64,000 bases of DNA from Paenibacillus ginsengarvi (lineage in GTDB: Bacteria > Bacillota > Bacilli > Paenibacillales > NBRC-103111), in contig NZ_RBAH01000005.1 of NCBI RefSeq assembly GCF_003626695.1, forward strand, positions 1 through 64,000, given 5' to 3'. The translations under genes and the position numbers were made by a program. This document shows positions 7,761 to 15,942 of this stretch, piece by piece (positions within the stretch are counted from its first letter, which is position 1; every line of letters starts with the position of its first letter). The notes beneath the pieces were generated by a model that was not told the DNA's origin, did no database searches, and saw nothing but the letters and a program-made list of their open reading frames with translations.

Positions 7761-8136
7761 TGATCGTCGTGGGTGAATACTGTGAACCAAACATGCTTTC
7801 GATAAATTTGGCGACATCCCGTGTACTCATCCCACCTTTGTGCATGTGAATGATCGCTTCCTCCAGCCAGCCTTCGCGTCGCTGATAAGGCTCGAAGAGC
7901 TGCGTCTGAAACTCGCCGTTACGGTCACGCGGCACTTGCAGATCGTCAGTTTTTCCATAGCGAGTATCGAAGGATCTTCCGTAGTAACCGTTGCGGTTGT
8001 TGCGTTGATCCGCTTGCTCAACATGAATAAAGTTTTTAATTTCTTCACGCATAAGGAGTTCCAGTTTTTCCTTCACTAGCTGAGTAACAGTATTTTCAAG
8101 TAGATCATGAATCATGTTTCCGTGTATAGTAGTCAT
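7756..8136 (-). mobile_element. IS256-family transposase, N-terminal fragment
   Basis: The fragment opens MTTIHGNMIHDLLENTVTQL and contains NRNGYYGRSFDTRYGKTDDL, QVPRDRNGEFQTQLFEPYQR and MYGS-type FGSQYSPTTISN, all hallmarks of the N-terminal part of IS256 (Mutator-like) transposases. The frame loses homology after TTISN, so the DDE catalytic core is absent. An AAAGGA ribosome site precedes the ATG. The element end probably lies near 8225 (GTGTAACAAAATTTGG on the minus strand). It is a dead, truncated copy abutting the GNAT stump. Confidence 0.8.
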
Positions 8137-8239
8137 CGAGTAGGGTTCCTTTCTTGGTGACTTCGCAATCCCGAGAATACCCTACTTTTTTGTTGCCTAG
8201 GCTCCAAATTTTGTTACACAAACTATTTTACATCGCCCG

Positions 8240-8260
8240 CTAACGGGCAGTAGAGTTGAA
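8240..8260 (+). repeat. Isolated copy of the CTAACGGGCAGTAGAG repeat border
   Basis: CTAACGGGCAGTAGAGTTGAA matches the right border seen after other intergenic hairpins in this window (GTACGGGCAGTATAGCTGAA near 7240; CTAACGGCAGTTTAATTTAA near 13209). No hairpin remains here. It sits just outside the IS256 end. Confidence 0.5.
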
Positions 8261-8480
8261 TAACGACCGTGAAAGAGAAGGATATGATATACCATAATTT
8301 CACAGTATTTTAACCCAAATCAATCGCATTTTGTGATAAAGTAGTCTGTAATCATTTTCATTGGTGAAAGGTGGCAACTCCTTTGTTGGGTATGTAGCAG
8401 TGTTAGAACGAGTAGTAGGTTGCTTCAAAGGAGTTTCGACTGGGGATGAAACTGAAAACAATTTTAGGAGGATTTCTTTT

Positions 8481-8981
8481 ATGTTCCAAACCTTAGACCA
8501 TTTTATAAAATCCTGGGAGTTCGAAGCTGCTGCAACACAAAAACTACTGAGTAAGCTAACGGATGAATCACTTAAACAGGAAATAACTTCACAAAATTGG
8601 ACTTTAGGACGTATTGCTTGGCATACCGTTGCTGCCATTCGCATTATTACTTCAAATACAAACTTAACGTTTGATGCCCCAGCCGAAGATTATCCCGTTC
8701 CTACTACGGCTCAGTTTATAGCAGACAGTTATTATCAAGCTAGTAATGCATTTATACAGGCATTAAAAAAAGAATGGACTGATCATACACTACAAGAACG
8801 TATCGAATTTTTCGGTCAACAGATGCCCAATGGTTCACTATTAATGTTTTTGATTCAACATCAAAGCCACCATCGAGGACAAATGACGGTTCTTGTGCGA
8901 CAGGCAGGATTAACTGTTCCAGGAATTTATGGTCCTTCAAAAGAGGAATGGGCAAAGTTTGGTATGGACGCCCCACACTAA
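8481..8981 (+). CDS. DinB-family metal-binding protein
   Basis: The product is 166 residues when started at the ATG ten bases after TTTAGGAGG. A longer open frame upstream lacks a ribosome site and is discarded. The sequence shows DinB-fold features. These are a histidine in the LGRIAWHTVAAI helix, and HQSHHRGQMTVLVRQAG matching the C-terminal HxxHRGQ metal motif. The ending LTVPGIYGPSKEEWAKFG is typical of a DinB subgroup in Bacillales. Members bind a divalent metal through three His and may act as bacillithiol-dependent transferases; the substrate is unknown. It stands alone, with a hairpin repeat immediately downstream. Confidence 0.85.
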   Translation: MFQTLDHFIKSWEFEAAATQKLLSKLTDESLKQEITSQNWTLGRIAWHTVAAIRIITSNTNLTFDAPAEDYPVPTTAQFIADSYYQASNAFIQALKKEWTDHTLQERIEFFGQQMPNGSLLMFLIQHQSHHRGQMTVLVRQAGLTVPGIYGPSKEEWAKFGMDAPH

Positions 8982-9046
8982 CGGGACACGTTAACGAAAT
9001 GATTATGACTGGAGCAGGCGCCGCGGTGACCTGCTCTTGATCGTTG
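8979..9046. repeat. Intergenic hairpin repeat (GGAGCAGGCGCCGCGG family)
   Basis: CTAACG-bordered repeat with the core TTATGACTGGAGCAGGCGCC, then GCGGTGACCTGCTC, which folds as GAGCAGG/CCTGCTC around a GC-rich loop. A near-identical copy lies near 24.2 kb. It can serve as a transcription end after the DinB gene, but the long conserved core marks it as a dispersed repeat. Confidence 0.7.
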
Positions 9047-9066
9047 GAGAGATATGACAGAAGGAT

Positions 9067-9744
9067 GTGAATTGCTTGGATATTCATTATTTATCGGAAA
9101 CTGAGTATCTAGTCAAAGATATCTATGTTGATCGAATACATGATCGTCCATTTTGCATTTTTGATTTAGAAGGAACAGGGATTTTTGTTGATAAGGAATA
9201 CATCATCCAGTTTGGGGCCATTATTTATCAGGGTGGTGAAATATTACGAAAGTTCAGTTCTTTAGTTAAATCGCCTAAGTTAATTCCGGAGGGTGTTCAG
9301 CAATTGACTGGGATATCGAATGATAGCCTAACTAATGCTCCAGCATTTGCTGATGCATATCGACAGTTTCTAGATTTTTGCGGAACGGCGGTATTGGTTA
9401 CGCAGGCCGGTTATGAATACGATCTTCCAATGCTTCAAAAACATTGCCGAATGAGTAATTTATCATTTTTCGAGAATCCAGTTATCGATACTAAGGCTTT
9501 ATTCGCAAAAATACATCCGGAACTGTTTGATGTGTTTAGCACCGATTATTTTGTTAGTCATTACCACATCGAAACAAATGATATTAAACGTCATGATGCA
9601 TTAGGGGATTGCGTTTTAATAAGCAGGATATTTGAACACATTTTAATGGAATACGAACAAAAAGATATTCACGAGTTCAATGTCAATGAAGCTTTAACAG
9701 TAAAACGATTTGCTGTTCCTGCGATGTACATTAAGGAAGAATGA
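9067..9744 (+). CDS. DnaQ-like (DEDDh) 3'-5' exonuclease domain protein
   Basis: This 225-residue protein shows the exonuclease superfamily motifs in order. ExoI is FCIFDLEGTGI (D and E metal ligands), ExoII is QAGYEYDLPMLQKHC (Asp), and ExoIII is KRHDALGDCVLI (HDAxxD). The family removes nucleotides 3'-5' from DNA or RNA using two metal ions. No other domain is attached, so it could be a stand-alone repair or RNA-processing nuclease. The GTG start is preceded by AAGGAT at close spacing, so a start a few codons later is possible. Flanks are hairpin repeats, suggesting a monocistronic accessory gene. Confidence 0.8.
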   Translation: MNCLDIHYLSETEYLVKDIYVDRIHDRPFCIFDLEGTGIFVDKEYIIQFGAIIYQGGEILRKFSSLVKSPKLIPEGVQQLTGISNDSLTNAPAFADAYRQFLDFCGTAVLVTQAGYEYDLPMLQKHCRMSNLSFFENPVIDTKALFAKIHPELFDVFSTDYFVSHYHIETNDIKRHDALGDCVLISRIFEHILMEYEQKDIHEFNVNEALTVKRFAVPAMYIKEE

Positions 9745-9787
9745 ATCAAAGGTTCTCTTATGGCTAAGGGGAATAATCATCTAAGAC

Positions 9788-9817
9788 GAGGCTGCCGACG
9801 AATCATTCGGCGGCTTC
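9788..9817. repeat. Intergenic hairpin repeat (GACGAGGCTGCC family)
   Basis: GAGGCTGCCGACGAATCATTCGGCGGCTTC folds into a stem and is followed by CGCAGTGCTAACGAAATATG. A similar copy (GACGAGGCTGCCCGCGAATC and on) lies at 19.63 kb after the ABC cassette. Confidence 0.6.
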
Positions 9818-9833
9818 GCAGTGCTAACGAAAT

Positions 9834-10022
9834 ATGAAAACGGCTTTTGGAGAGATGAAGTTGGTCGGCATGCGTGTTGTTTGTCCCGGCGACCAGTCTG
9901 CGATTGAAATCCCTAAGGCGGTTCGTACATTAAAGGAAAATACAGTACACAAGGCCCTTTCGGGCCTCTTGGTGCTGTCCGGCAGCCACTTATCCGGATT
10001 ATTTGTAGCAAACGATGAATAA
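9834..10022 (+). pseudogene. Possible fragment of a GyrI-like effector-binding protein
   Basis: The short frame MKTAFGEMKLVGMRVVCPGD then QSAIEIPKAVRTLKEN resembles the first strand and helix of GyrI-like effector-binding domains. It then loses protein-like character (GLLVLSGSHLSG). The start overlaps the border of a hairpin repeat and there is no ribosome site. A fragment or chance frame is most likely. Confidence 0.25.
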
Positions 10023-10044
10023 GGCTTCTTTGTTTGCCTTGATA

Positions 10045-11004
10045 TCATTGACGAAGAATTCTACTTTCCTTCCGTTGTTTTTTCCGGAGCCATACGGATA
10101 CGCATGCAATCCCGATGAGAAATACGACAGTCGTAAGGACGCTGCCCTCCAGGCCGAACGGTCCTCCCGTCAGCCAATCCGGTCCCGCAATCGTAATATG
10201 GAACAGCCGGCCGCCCTGAGGCGGGCTGCCGCTGACATCCGCTCCGTACAGGTTGCCTAGCGCCCAGTTCCATATTGTGTGCCAGGCGCAAACTCCCCAT
10301 AGGGTGCCGTCGGCGATCCGATAGAGCGCAAGGAACAGCCCGAACAAAACAAGATTGCTAAGAACTAGAGGAGAGAATCCATTGTTCAAAGAATGAACCG
10401 CTGCAAAACAAACGGATGATACAACAACTCCTGTCCACGGATTCGAGCGGATACTGATCGTCTGCAGCATCCAACCGCGATACAGCGTCTCCTCTGCCGA
10501 AGCCTGAACCATCCATCCGAACCATACCCATATTATTCCTCCAAGCGCCTGCATCCCTTCCATCGGGCCGCTTGCCGATACAAAGCTCCCGACGTTCGCG
10601 ACGACCGTTAATCCTATCATGGCGCTCATCATAAGCAGACCGATAAAGAGACCTGTTAAATAGCCGGAAAAGCCGCCTTTGCCGGCAAATCCCAACGTCC
10701 GGAAAGGACGGCGCTCGAACCCCGCTAACCAGCACCAGATAAGAAAGAAGATAGGTATATTCAGTATCCACAAGTTGAGAAGCTTCGCGAATGCGGAGTA
10801 AATCGTAGGCTGCTGTGCAAGAAACTCCTCCATATCCATAAGGGCTGGCTGGATTGTTGCGGCCACCGTCTCCGCAAGCAGGATGCAGGATGCAACGATA
10901 ACGAATGATAGCAATACGACTGCAATCGGGTGAGTCAGCCGTTTCGCGTTTCGCGCCATAGTAAAAGCTGCAGATTGAGGATTTAACAATAGTTTAGTGG
11001 ACAT
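10045..11004 (-). CDS. CPBP (CAAX/Abi) family intramembrane metalloprotease
   Basis: This is a 319-residue integral membrane protein with about eight hydrophobic segments. The three CPBP motifs are present: SAEETLYRGW (EExxxR), FAAVHSLN (FxxxH) and AWHTIWNWALG (HxxxN/D). These form the metal site of CAAX-type glutamyl proteases used in prenyl-protein-like processing, bacteriocin maturation or self-immunity in bacteria. It is last in an operon-like run after a histidine kinase and response regulator (57-bp gap), so it may be their regulatory target. The only AAGGAGG is 16 bases from the ATG, which is long; an internal ATG at residue 16 (MARNAKRLTHP) is an alternative. Confidence 0.85.
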   Translation of the reverse strand: MSTKLLLNPQSAAFTMARNAKRLTHPIAVVLLSFVIVASCILLAETVAATIQPALMDMEEFLAQQPTIYSAFAKLLNLWILNIPIFFLIWCWLAGFERRPFRTLGFAGKGGFSGYLTGLFIGLLMMSAMIGLTVVANVGSFVSASGPMEGMQALGGIIWVWFGWMVQASAEETLYRGWMLQTISIRSNPWTGVVVSSVCFAAVHSLNNGFSPLVLSNLVLFGLFLALYRIADGTLWGVCAWHTIWNWALGNLYGADVSGSPPQGGRLFHITIAGPDWLTGGPFGLEGSVLTTVVFLIGIACVSVWLRKKQRKESRILRQ

Positions 11005-11060
11005 AGCGTCTTTTTCTTTCCCTCCTTAAAATGAACGCGCCTGATTGCGCTATGTACGGC

Positions 11061-11735
11061 CTAACTAAAGAAACCTTCATCGGAAACTTTCTTAACTGCG
11101 GATGTCCGGTTGTGTACATTAAGCTTGGTATATACATTGGAAATATAATTTTTAATCGTTCCTTCCGTTAATCCCATTCGCTCTGCAATGGCTCGGTTGG
11201 CCATACCGTCCGAAATCAATTTCAATACTTGCATTTCCCTGTCGGTTAACCCGTAATCCGCCCCCTTTGAATTCGCTGTACCTAAGGAGCGAGTGAACAA
11301 AGCTTTGGCCACCTCTTGAGTAATCATCGTTTCTCCGCGGTTCACCAGCCTTATGGCCGCTGCCAGATCCAGCGGATCAATGGCCTTCAAAATATATCCT
11401 TCCGCACCCGCGTTTAAAGCCCCTACGACATAATGCACGTCTTGAAAAGTTGTCAGTACAAGCACCTTGATTTCCGGCCGAATCGATTTGATGCTTGCGG
11501 TTGCTTCCACTCCATTCAGTACGGGCATATGGATATCCATAAGCACTAAATCAGGCTTTAACTTTATGGCTTGATCAACCGTTTCTTTCCCGTCCGCCGC
11601 CGTAGCCACAACTTCGATATCCGCTGCCGAACCGAGGACGATACTCAGACTTTTTCGGATAATCTCCTGGTCATCCGCGATCAGTATTCGGATGTTGCTG
11701 CTGTCGGAGAGTTTTTGTTCATTGGAATCGTACAT
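11061..11735 (-). CDS. NarL/LuxR-type response regulator
   Basis: The 224-residue protein has an N-terminal receiver domain with the acidic pair DD at 21-22, the phospho-acceptor Asp67 in LVLMDIHMP, the TT switch residue region and the Lys in YILKAID. A C-terminal LuxR helix-turn-helix follows (LTDREMQVLKLISDGMANRA, TEGTIKNYISNVYTKL). It is the partner of the HisKA_3 kinase whose 3' end it overlaps by 55 bp, indicating tight coupling. The ribosome site is weak, as expected for translational coupling. It resembles the LiaR/VraR/DesR group; the downstream CPBP protease gene is a likely target. Confidence 0.9.
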   Translation of the reverse strand: MYDSNEQKLSDSSNIRILIADDQEIIRKSLSIVLGSAADIEVVATAADGKETVDQAIKLKPDLVLMDIHMPVLNGVEATASIKSIRPEIKVLVLTTFQDVHYVVGALNAGAEGYILKAIDPLDLAAAIRLVNRGETMITQEVAKALFTRSLGTANSKGADYGLTDREMQVLKLISDGMANRAIAERMGLTEGTIKNYISNVYTKLNVHNRTSAVKKVSDEGFFS

Positions 11736-12925
11736 ACAATTACCGTCCCACAGTCAGAATGTGAACTTACCGCCAGCTTGCCGTTCAGATTCGCCATCCG
11801 TTCGGACATGGCCTTTAACCCGAATCCTTCGACCAGTTTGCCTGTGCCCTTGCCGTCATCGGCAATCTTCATTTCGACAAAATTCTCCGAGTAAGTGAGC
11901 TTCATTCTGATCGCTGAAGCCTTCCCGTGTTTGTTGGCGTTAGTCAGGGACTCCTGCAAGCAGCGGATCAGCGTCAACCGAACATTTTCCGAGACGGCAT
12001 ATTCCTTCCCTTCCGTATGCGCCTCAAACTTCGTTCCCGTATGAAGGGCAAATTCCCGGGCAATTTGCGAAAGAACTTCCTTAAGCGGCCGCTCCTCTTG
12101 CTCCGGTGCAATCCGATGAATATGCCTCCGGACTTCGTCCAAGCCGTTTCTAGTTACATGAAGCAGCTCCCGCAGGTTGTTTTTGGCCTCTTGCGGGGCG
12201 ACGTCGATGAGATAATACACCGCATCCATCCCGGTGACGGTTGTCGCAAATGTATGACCTACCGTATCGTGAAGCTCCCGCGAAAGCCGGTTTCTTTCCT
12301 CTGTCAGCGTCAGCGCCTCGATCTGCTTGGCATAAATCTCCAATGTCCGGTTTTGTTTGGTTATGAACTCGTTCATCTCGTTCATTTTTCGGTAGGAGAC
12401 AATCATATGCTGAAAACAAAAGCCGATGCTATAAAGAACCGCAAATTCGGTTATCATGTTGATTACCGCTTCTCCCCCGATTCCCCATAAACATGCGGCC
12501 AGAACGGGAACGGCAACAATGGATGCCGCAGCCGAGCATACAGCCAGCCGGCCGGTACTCATATACCCTATCACGACCAAGGGAATATTGAAGAAATTGA
12601 ATGGACCCGTCGAGCTCGCTTCCAGCAAGCAGAAGAAAGCTCCGCTCAGCCCCAATTCCGCCATAACCGGAAAAGCCCGCGGCAGTTTGCGGTACAGAAT
12701 TAACCCCATCGACGCAACGTAAGCCAGAGTATAGAGCAGCAAGATGAACCACAGACCGTCGAGAATGGCGAATATTGCACGACCGTTTACAAAAATGTCG
12801 GAGTTGGAAAGGATGTAATGAATTCCCGACAGAAAACCTAAACTCCGAATGCCGATAACCGCATAATCAAACCAATGCCTCGTCTTTAAGGCTTTGGCAG
12901 CCTTGTTACGCTCTATGGCGTACAC
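11681..12925 (-). CDS. Sensor histidine kinase, HisKA_3 (NarX/DesK/LiaS-like)
   Basis: The 414-residue protein starts at GTG after AGGAGG. About five to six transmembrane segments fill residues 20-180, followed by a coiled linker. Next is the dimerisation/phospho-acceptor motif RLSRELHDTVGHTF with the reactive His, and an HATPase_c domain with LQESLTNANKHGKA (N box) and DDGKGTG (G box). The long membrane domain without an extracellular sensor suggests sensing at or in the membrane, as in DesK. It heads an operon with its response regulator and a CPBP protease. Confidence 0.9.
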   Translation of the reverse strand: MYAIERNKAAKALKTRHWFDYAVIGIRSLGFLSGIHYILSNSDIFVNGRAIFAILDGLWFILLLYTLAYVASMGLILYRKLPRAFPVMAELGLSGAFFCLLEASSTGPFNFFNIPLVVIGYMSTGRLAVCSAAASIVAVPVLAACLWGIGGEAVINMITEFAVLYSIGFCFQHMIVSYRKMNEMNEFITKQNRTLEIYAKQIEALTLTEERNRLSRELHDTVGHTFATTVTGMDAVYYLIDVAPQEAKNNLRELLHVTRNGLDEVRRHIHRIAPEQEERPLKEVLSQIAREFALHTGTKFEAHTEGKEYAVSENVRLTLIRCLQESLTNANKHGKASAIRMKLTYSENFVEMKIADDGKGTGKLVEGFGLKAMSERMANLNGKLAVSSHSDCGTVIVCTIPMNKNSPTAATSEY

Positions 12926-13172
12926 GGACTCATTCCTCCTTTTCTATACCGTATCAAAAAAAAGTCATATGAACGTAGTGACTTTAGTCCGGCTATCGTT
13001 CAGATGCTGATGCGGCACAAAACAAAGCTTCGAGATGTTCCCATGTGTCGCTTGATATCCATGGTTTCGACATCGGTTCCAATAAACCCTGTGGATTCGG
13101 CTCGTGCAGGCCTTCCTCCGAGTGCCTTCACAAAACTAACGAATTATTTAATCAGGTTTGAACTAACGGGAT
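12926..13172. other. Intergenic region without a clear gene
   Basis: Upstream of the kinase gene there is a 60-codon open frame on the plus strand and a similarly short one on the minus strand. Neither has a ribosome site or a recognised pattern, and the plus frame ends inside repeat borders (two CTAACG-type motifs). I see no promoter I would defend and no RNA structure apart from the downstream hairpin. Confidence 0.4.
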
Positions 13173-13200
13173 GGCAGCCGGCCTGAACGATCGGCTGCCG
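13173..13200. repeat. Intergenic hairpin repeat (GGCAGCCG family)
   Basis: GGCAGCCGGCCTGAACGATC then GGCTGCCG folds as a stem, with AACTAACGGGAT on the left and ACTAACGGCAGTTTAATTTA on the right. A related copy (GGCAGCCGTCAAGAACGATC then GGCTGCC) lies at 22.0 kb. Confidence 0.6.
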
Positions 13201-13375
13201 TTTCTCGACTAACGGCAGTTTAATTTAACTTAAACTCTCCATTCCAGTGCAATTAAATGAATGTGGTATTGTAAAAGGTGTTGGTAATGTTTGATTTTCG
13301 CTTGAAATATTTTCGAGGTAATCAAGCCTATGCCGTACGCAAACAACATAATCCATTTATAGGGAGGTCCTATAC

Positions 13376-14170
13376 TTGATCATTACTGTTCAGATGGTGC
13401 TCAATTGCCTTATTGAACCGGTCGGGCATCTAGAACCGACAGTCGATACGCTGAAAAGCGGACGTTTGAATGGAGAGGTCCGGAAAGTAGCCGTTGTTTT
13501 CATGGCGACTTATGCTGTAATCAAGCAAGCGGTTGAATCGGGTGTCGATCTGATCCTCACACATGAGCCGACTTACTACAACCATAAAGATGAAGTGGAT
13601 TGGCTGGCAGGGGACCCGGTATATGAGAGGAAACGGAGGCTCATCGAAGAGTCGGGTATTTCGATCTTCCGACTGCACGATTATGTCCATACATACAAGC
13701 CTGACGGCATTCTGGTAGGCATGCTGAAGAAACTGGAATGGGAATCTTACGCCAAGCCAGGGGAGATGAACCTCCTTTCGTTTCCTCCTGATGAGCAGCA
13801 TACCGTCCGCACGATAGTCACCCATCTGAAAAATAAACTGGGTATCGATAACATGTTGGTGGCCGGAGATCTGGAAATGCCAGTGAGGCGGTTCGGGCTG
13901 ATGCCCGGTGCATCGGGGGGCCGTTCCCATATCAATTACTTTGAGCGCACCGATATCGATCTCCTGATCGTTGGCGAGACGAATGAATGGGAGACAAATG
14001 AATATGTGAGAGATGCTGCGGATATGGGACTTTCGAAGGCACTGATTGTTACAGGACATCAGATTAGCGAGGAGGCTGGGATGCTAACAGTCGTGGAAAT
14101 GGTGCGTGAAGCATTCCCTGATCTTCAAGTGGATTTGATAGCGAGCCCTCTCGCGGTAAAGAACATTTAG
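13376..14170 (+). CDS. Nif3-like dinuclear metal-centre protein
   Basis: The 264-residue product starts at TTG, eight bases after GGGAGG. It matches the Nif3/YbgI/DUF34 family layout. A first lobe carries the metal-ligand segment DLILTHEPTYYNH, and the second carries LLIVGETNEWETNEYV with a Glu ligand near ALIVTGHQISEEAG. Family members form hexameric rings with a two-metal site and are implicated in hydrolysis of cyclised cofactor intermediates (GTP cyclohydrolase type 2-like fold); exact substrates are unsettled. The length is at the short end and lacks the PII-like insert of the longer Bacillus YqfO type. It is monocistronic. Confidence 0.8.
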   Translation: MIITVQMVLNCLIEPVGHLEPTVDTLKSGRLNGEVRKVAVVFMATYAVIKQAVESGVDLILTHEPTYYNHKDEVDWLAGDPVYERKRRLIEESGISIFRLHDYVHTYKPDGILVGMLKKLEWESYAKPGEMNLLSFPPDEQHTVRTIVTHLKNKLGIDNMLVAGDLEMPVRRFGLMPGASGGRSHINYFERTDIDLLIVGETNEWETNEYVRDAADMGLSKALIVTGHQISEEAGMLTVVEMVREAFPDLQVDLIASPLAVKNI

Positions 14171-14235
14171 AGGAGAAGGTGCTAATTCCCCAGCTTGAAT
14201 ACGCTGATTATTAGTTGCGTGATGAGGAGTTTTTC

Positions 14236-14916
14236 ATGGTGGAATTAATTATTTTACATGCTCGAACATTTTTAGCCGACTGTGGTTTTGATTGGTATGT
14301 ATGCGGTGGAGGGGCAATCGATGTATTTCTAGGTAAGCCAACAAGAATTCATAAAGACTTGGATATTGCGGTGTTTTGGGAAGATAGAAATTCAATCGTC
14401 GATTTCATGTTATCTGTAGGTGGCTGGAGGGTATTTGAAGCATGCGGTGGCGGCATAATCCACGAATTATTGGATAAACAGCAGCCTTTTGAAAAGCGAA
14501 ATTTATTTTGTTTTACATCAAATGAAAATCGCTGCACATTGGAACCGATCGGTAATGAAAGGTACAGATTTGGTTTGGAAACAAAGGAGCAAAAGGATTT
14601 TACCTACATCGAATTTCTTTTCAATCAGAGGGACAGCGACTATCTTTACTTGCCCCCAGAAAATGCAAATCTGAAGAGGGGGCTCAATAAAGCTCTACTA
14701 AAATCAAACGCAGAAGTGCCGTATTTAGCTCCAGAAATTGTTTTGTTTTATAAATCAAGGTACTTAGCATATAGTCCCGATAAATCAGATCATTACCAGG
14801 ACTTCGATCTCACTTTACCGTTTCTTGATCAAGAGCAAAAACAATGGTTAACAGAATCCCTTGAAAAGGAATTCGGAAAGGAACATGTATGGCTTCAGAG
14901 GCTTGAGCAGTGCTGA
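14236..14916 (+). CDS. Nucleotidyltransferase-fold protein (ANT/LinB-like)
   Basis: The 226-residue form begins at the ATG six bases after GAGGAG; the longer frame from TTG lacks a ribosome site. Residues near the N-terminus read WYVCGGGAIDVFLGKPTRIH then KDLDIAVFWEDR. This matches the GG..xD..LGxxTRxHxDLDI pattern of aminoglycoside 2''- and lincosamide-type nucleotidyltransferases, with two Asp for metal binding. The C-terminal part (APEIVLFYKSR...SDHYQDF) fits the helical lobe of such enzymes. It may adenylylate a small molecule or be a degraded resistance relative. The stop is one base from the convergent LysR stop. Confidence 0.75.
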   Translation: MVELIILHARTFLADCGFDWYVCGGGAIDVFLGKPTRIHKDLDIAVFWEDRNSIVDFMLSVGGWRVFEACGGGIIHELLDKQQPFEKRNLFCFTSNENRCTLEPIGNERYRFGLETKEQKDFTYIEFLFNQRDSDYLYLPPENANLKRGLNKALLKSNAEVPYLAPEIVLFYKSRYLAYSPDKSDHYQDFDLTLPFLDQEQKQWLTESLEKEFGKEHVWLQRLEQC

Positions 14917-14917
14917 G

Positions 14918-15811
14918 CTAACAGGGAGCGTCCTGCGAATAGGCGTTTACGACGAGCTCGATAAATTGGTTTGCGGCGACGGAGAGAGGGGCTTCCTTTA
15001 GTCGTACGATGCCGAAGTGGATCATCGGCAGCGGTTGCTCCAGCTTCACCTCATAAAGAATGCCGGCCTTCAGCTCTTCCTGGATAAATTGCTTGACCAC
15101 GCACGAGATGCCCAATCCGGCTTTGGCAAAATCGATCAATATATCCCGACTGCCGATTTCGAATGCGGGTTGAAGCGTCAAGCCATGAGCGGCGAAAAAG
15201 TGACTAAGCGTTTTTCGGGACGTCATGTGGAGCGGAAAAACGATCAACGGATATTGAAGCAACTGCTTCAAGGAAATGGCGTTTTCGCAAACGCTCCTAT
15301 ACTTTTCGCCGGCCACGAAACAATCCTGCACAGTCAACACGTTCACGGATGTCATCATGTTGTCGTCTACTGGTGTGCGGACCAGGCAGAAATCGACTGT
15401 ACCGTCTCTCAGATGCTGTAAGCAACCTAGCGTCGAGCCTGTGACCAGCTTGATTTTAACACCCGGGTACTGCTGCCCGAATTCTTTCAGAAACGGCAGC
15501 AGTACAAATCGGATGGTAGAATCGCTTGCCCCGATTCTTACTTCCCCGCTGTTCAGATTGACGACCTCGCCCATCTTTTTCTCCGCCGACGAAATAAGCC
15601 CGTATGCTTGTTCGACAAAAGAAAAAAGCATCTTGCCGTCGACCGTCAGTTCGACGCCTTTGGGCGTTCGCACAAACAGATTCAACTGCAAAGCTCCCTC
15701 GAGTTGTTTGATCGCCAGACTGGCGCTCGGCTGGGTCATATGCAGCTGCTTGGCCGCTTTGGAAATCGAGCCGGCTAAGGCCGTAAAATAAAAAATGCGG
15801 TAAAGCTCCAA
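14918..15811 (-). CDS. LysR-family transcriptional regulator
   Basis: This is a 297-residue LTTR. The N-terminal winged HTH contains SISKAAKQLHMTQPSASLAI and KQLEGALQLNLFVRTPKGVE, followed by the periplasmic-binding-like effector domain (EVRIGASDSTIRFVLLPFLK). The given TTG start has no ribosome site at proper range. GGGAGG lies 17 bases upstream, and exactly eight bases after it come the in-frame codons ATC ATC AAT TTG. Translation probably begins at the unusual ATC (about 15820), or an ATG was lost there. It is divergent from the BadF-like kinase/ABC operon, which it may control. Confidence 0.85.
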   Translation of the reverse strand: MELYRIFYFTALAGSISKAAKQLHMTQPSASLAIKQLEGALQLNLFVRTPKGVELTVDGKMLFSFVEQAYGLISSAEKKMGEVVNLNSGEVRIGASDSTIRFVLLPFLKEFGQQYPGVKIKLVTGSTLGCLQHLRDGTVDFCLVRTPVDDNMMTSVNVLTVQDCFVAGEKYRSVCENAISLKQLLQYPLIVFPLHMTSRKTLSHFFAAHGLTLQPAFEIGSRDILIDFAKAGLGISCVVKQFIQEELKAGILYEVKLEQPLPMIHFGIVRLKEAPLSVAANQFIELVVNAYSQDAPC

Positions 15812-15942
15812 ATTGATGATGGTTATATCCTCCCGTAATAGCCGTTATCCGATATATATATTTTCTTCTATCTTACATTCGGGATAAGATGGTTACAAGA
15901 ACCATCGACTTATTCAACATTCGAAGCGGAGGCGTTCCATTC

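Noticed and set aside
8361-8480. N-terminal extension of the DinB-like gene
   Set aside because: The extension lacks a ribosome site, while a strong AGGAGG is placed correctly for the internal ATG.
13004-13186. 60-codon plus-strand frame upstream of the Nif3-like gene
   Set aside because: No ribosome site, ends in repeat borders, no family signs.
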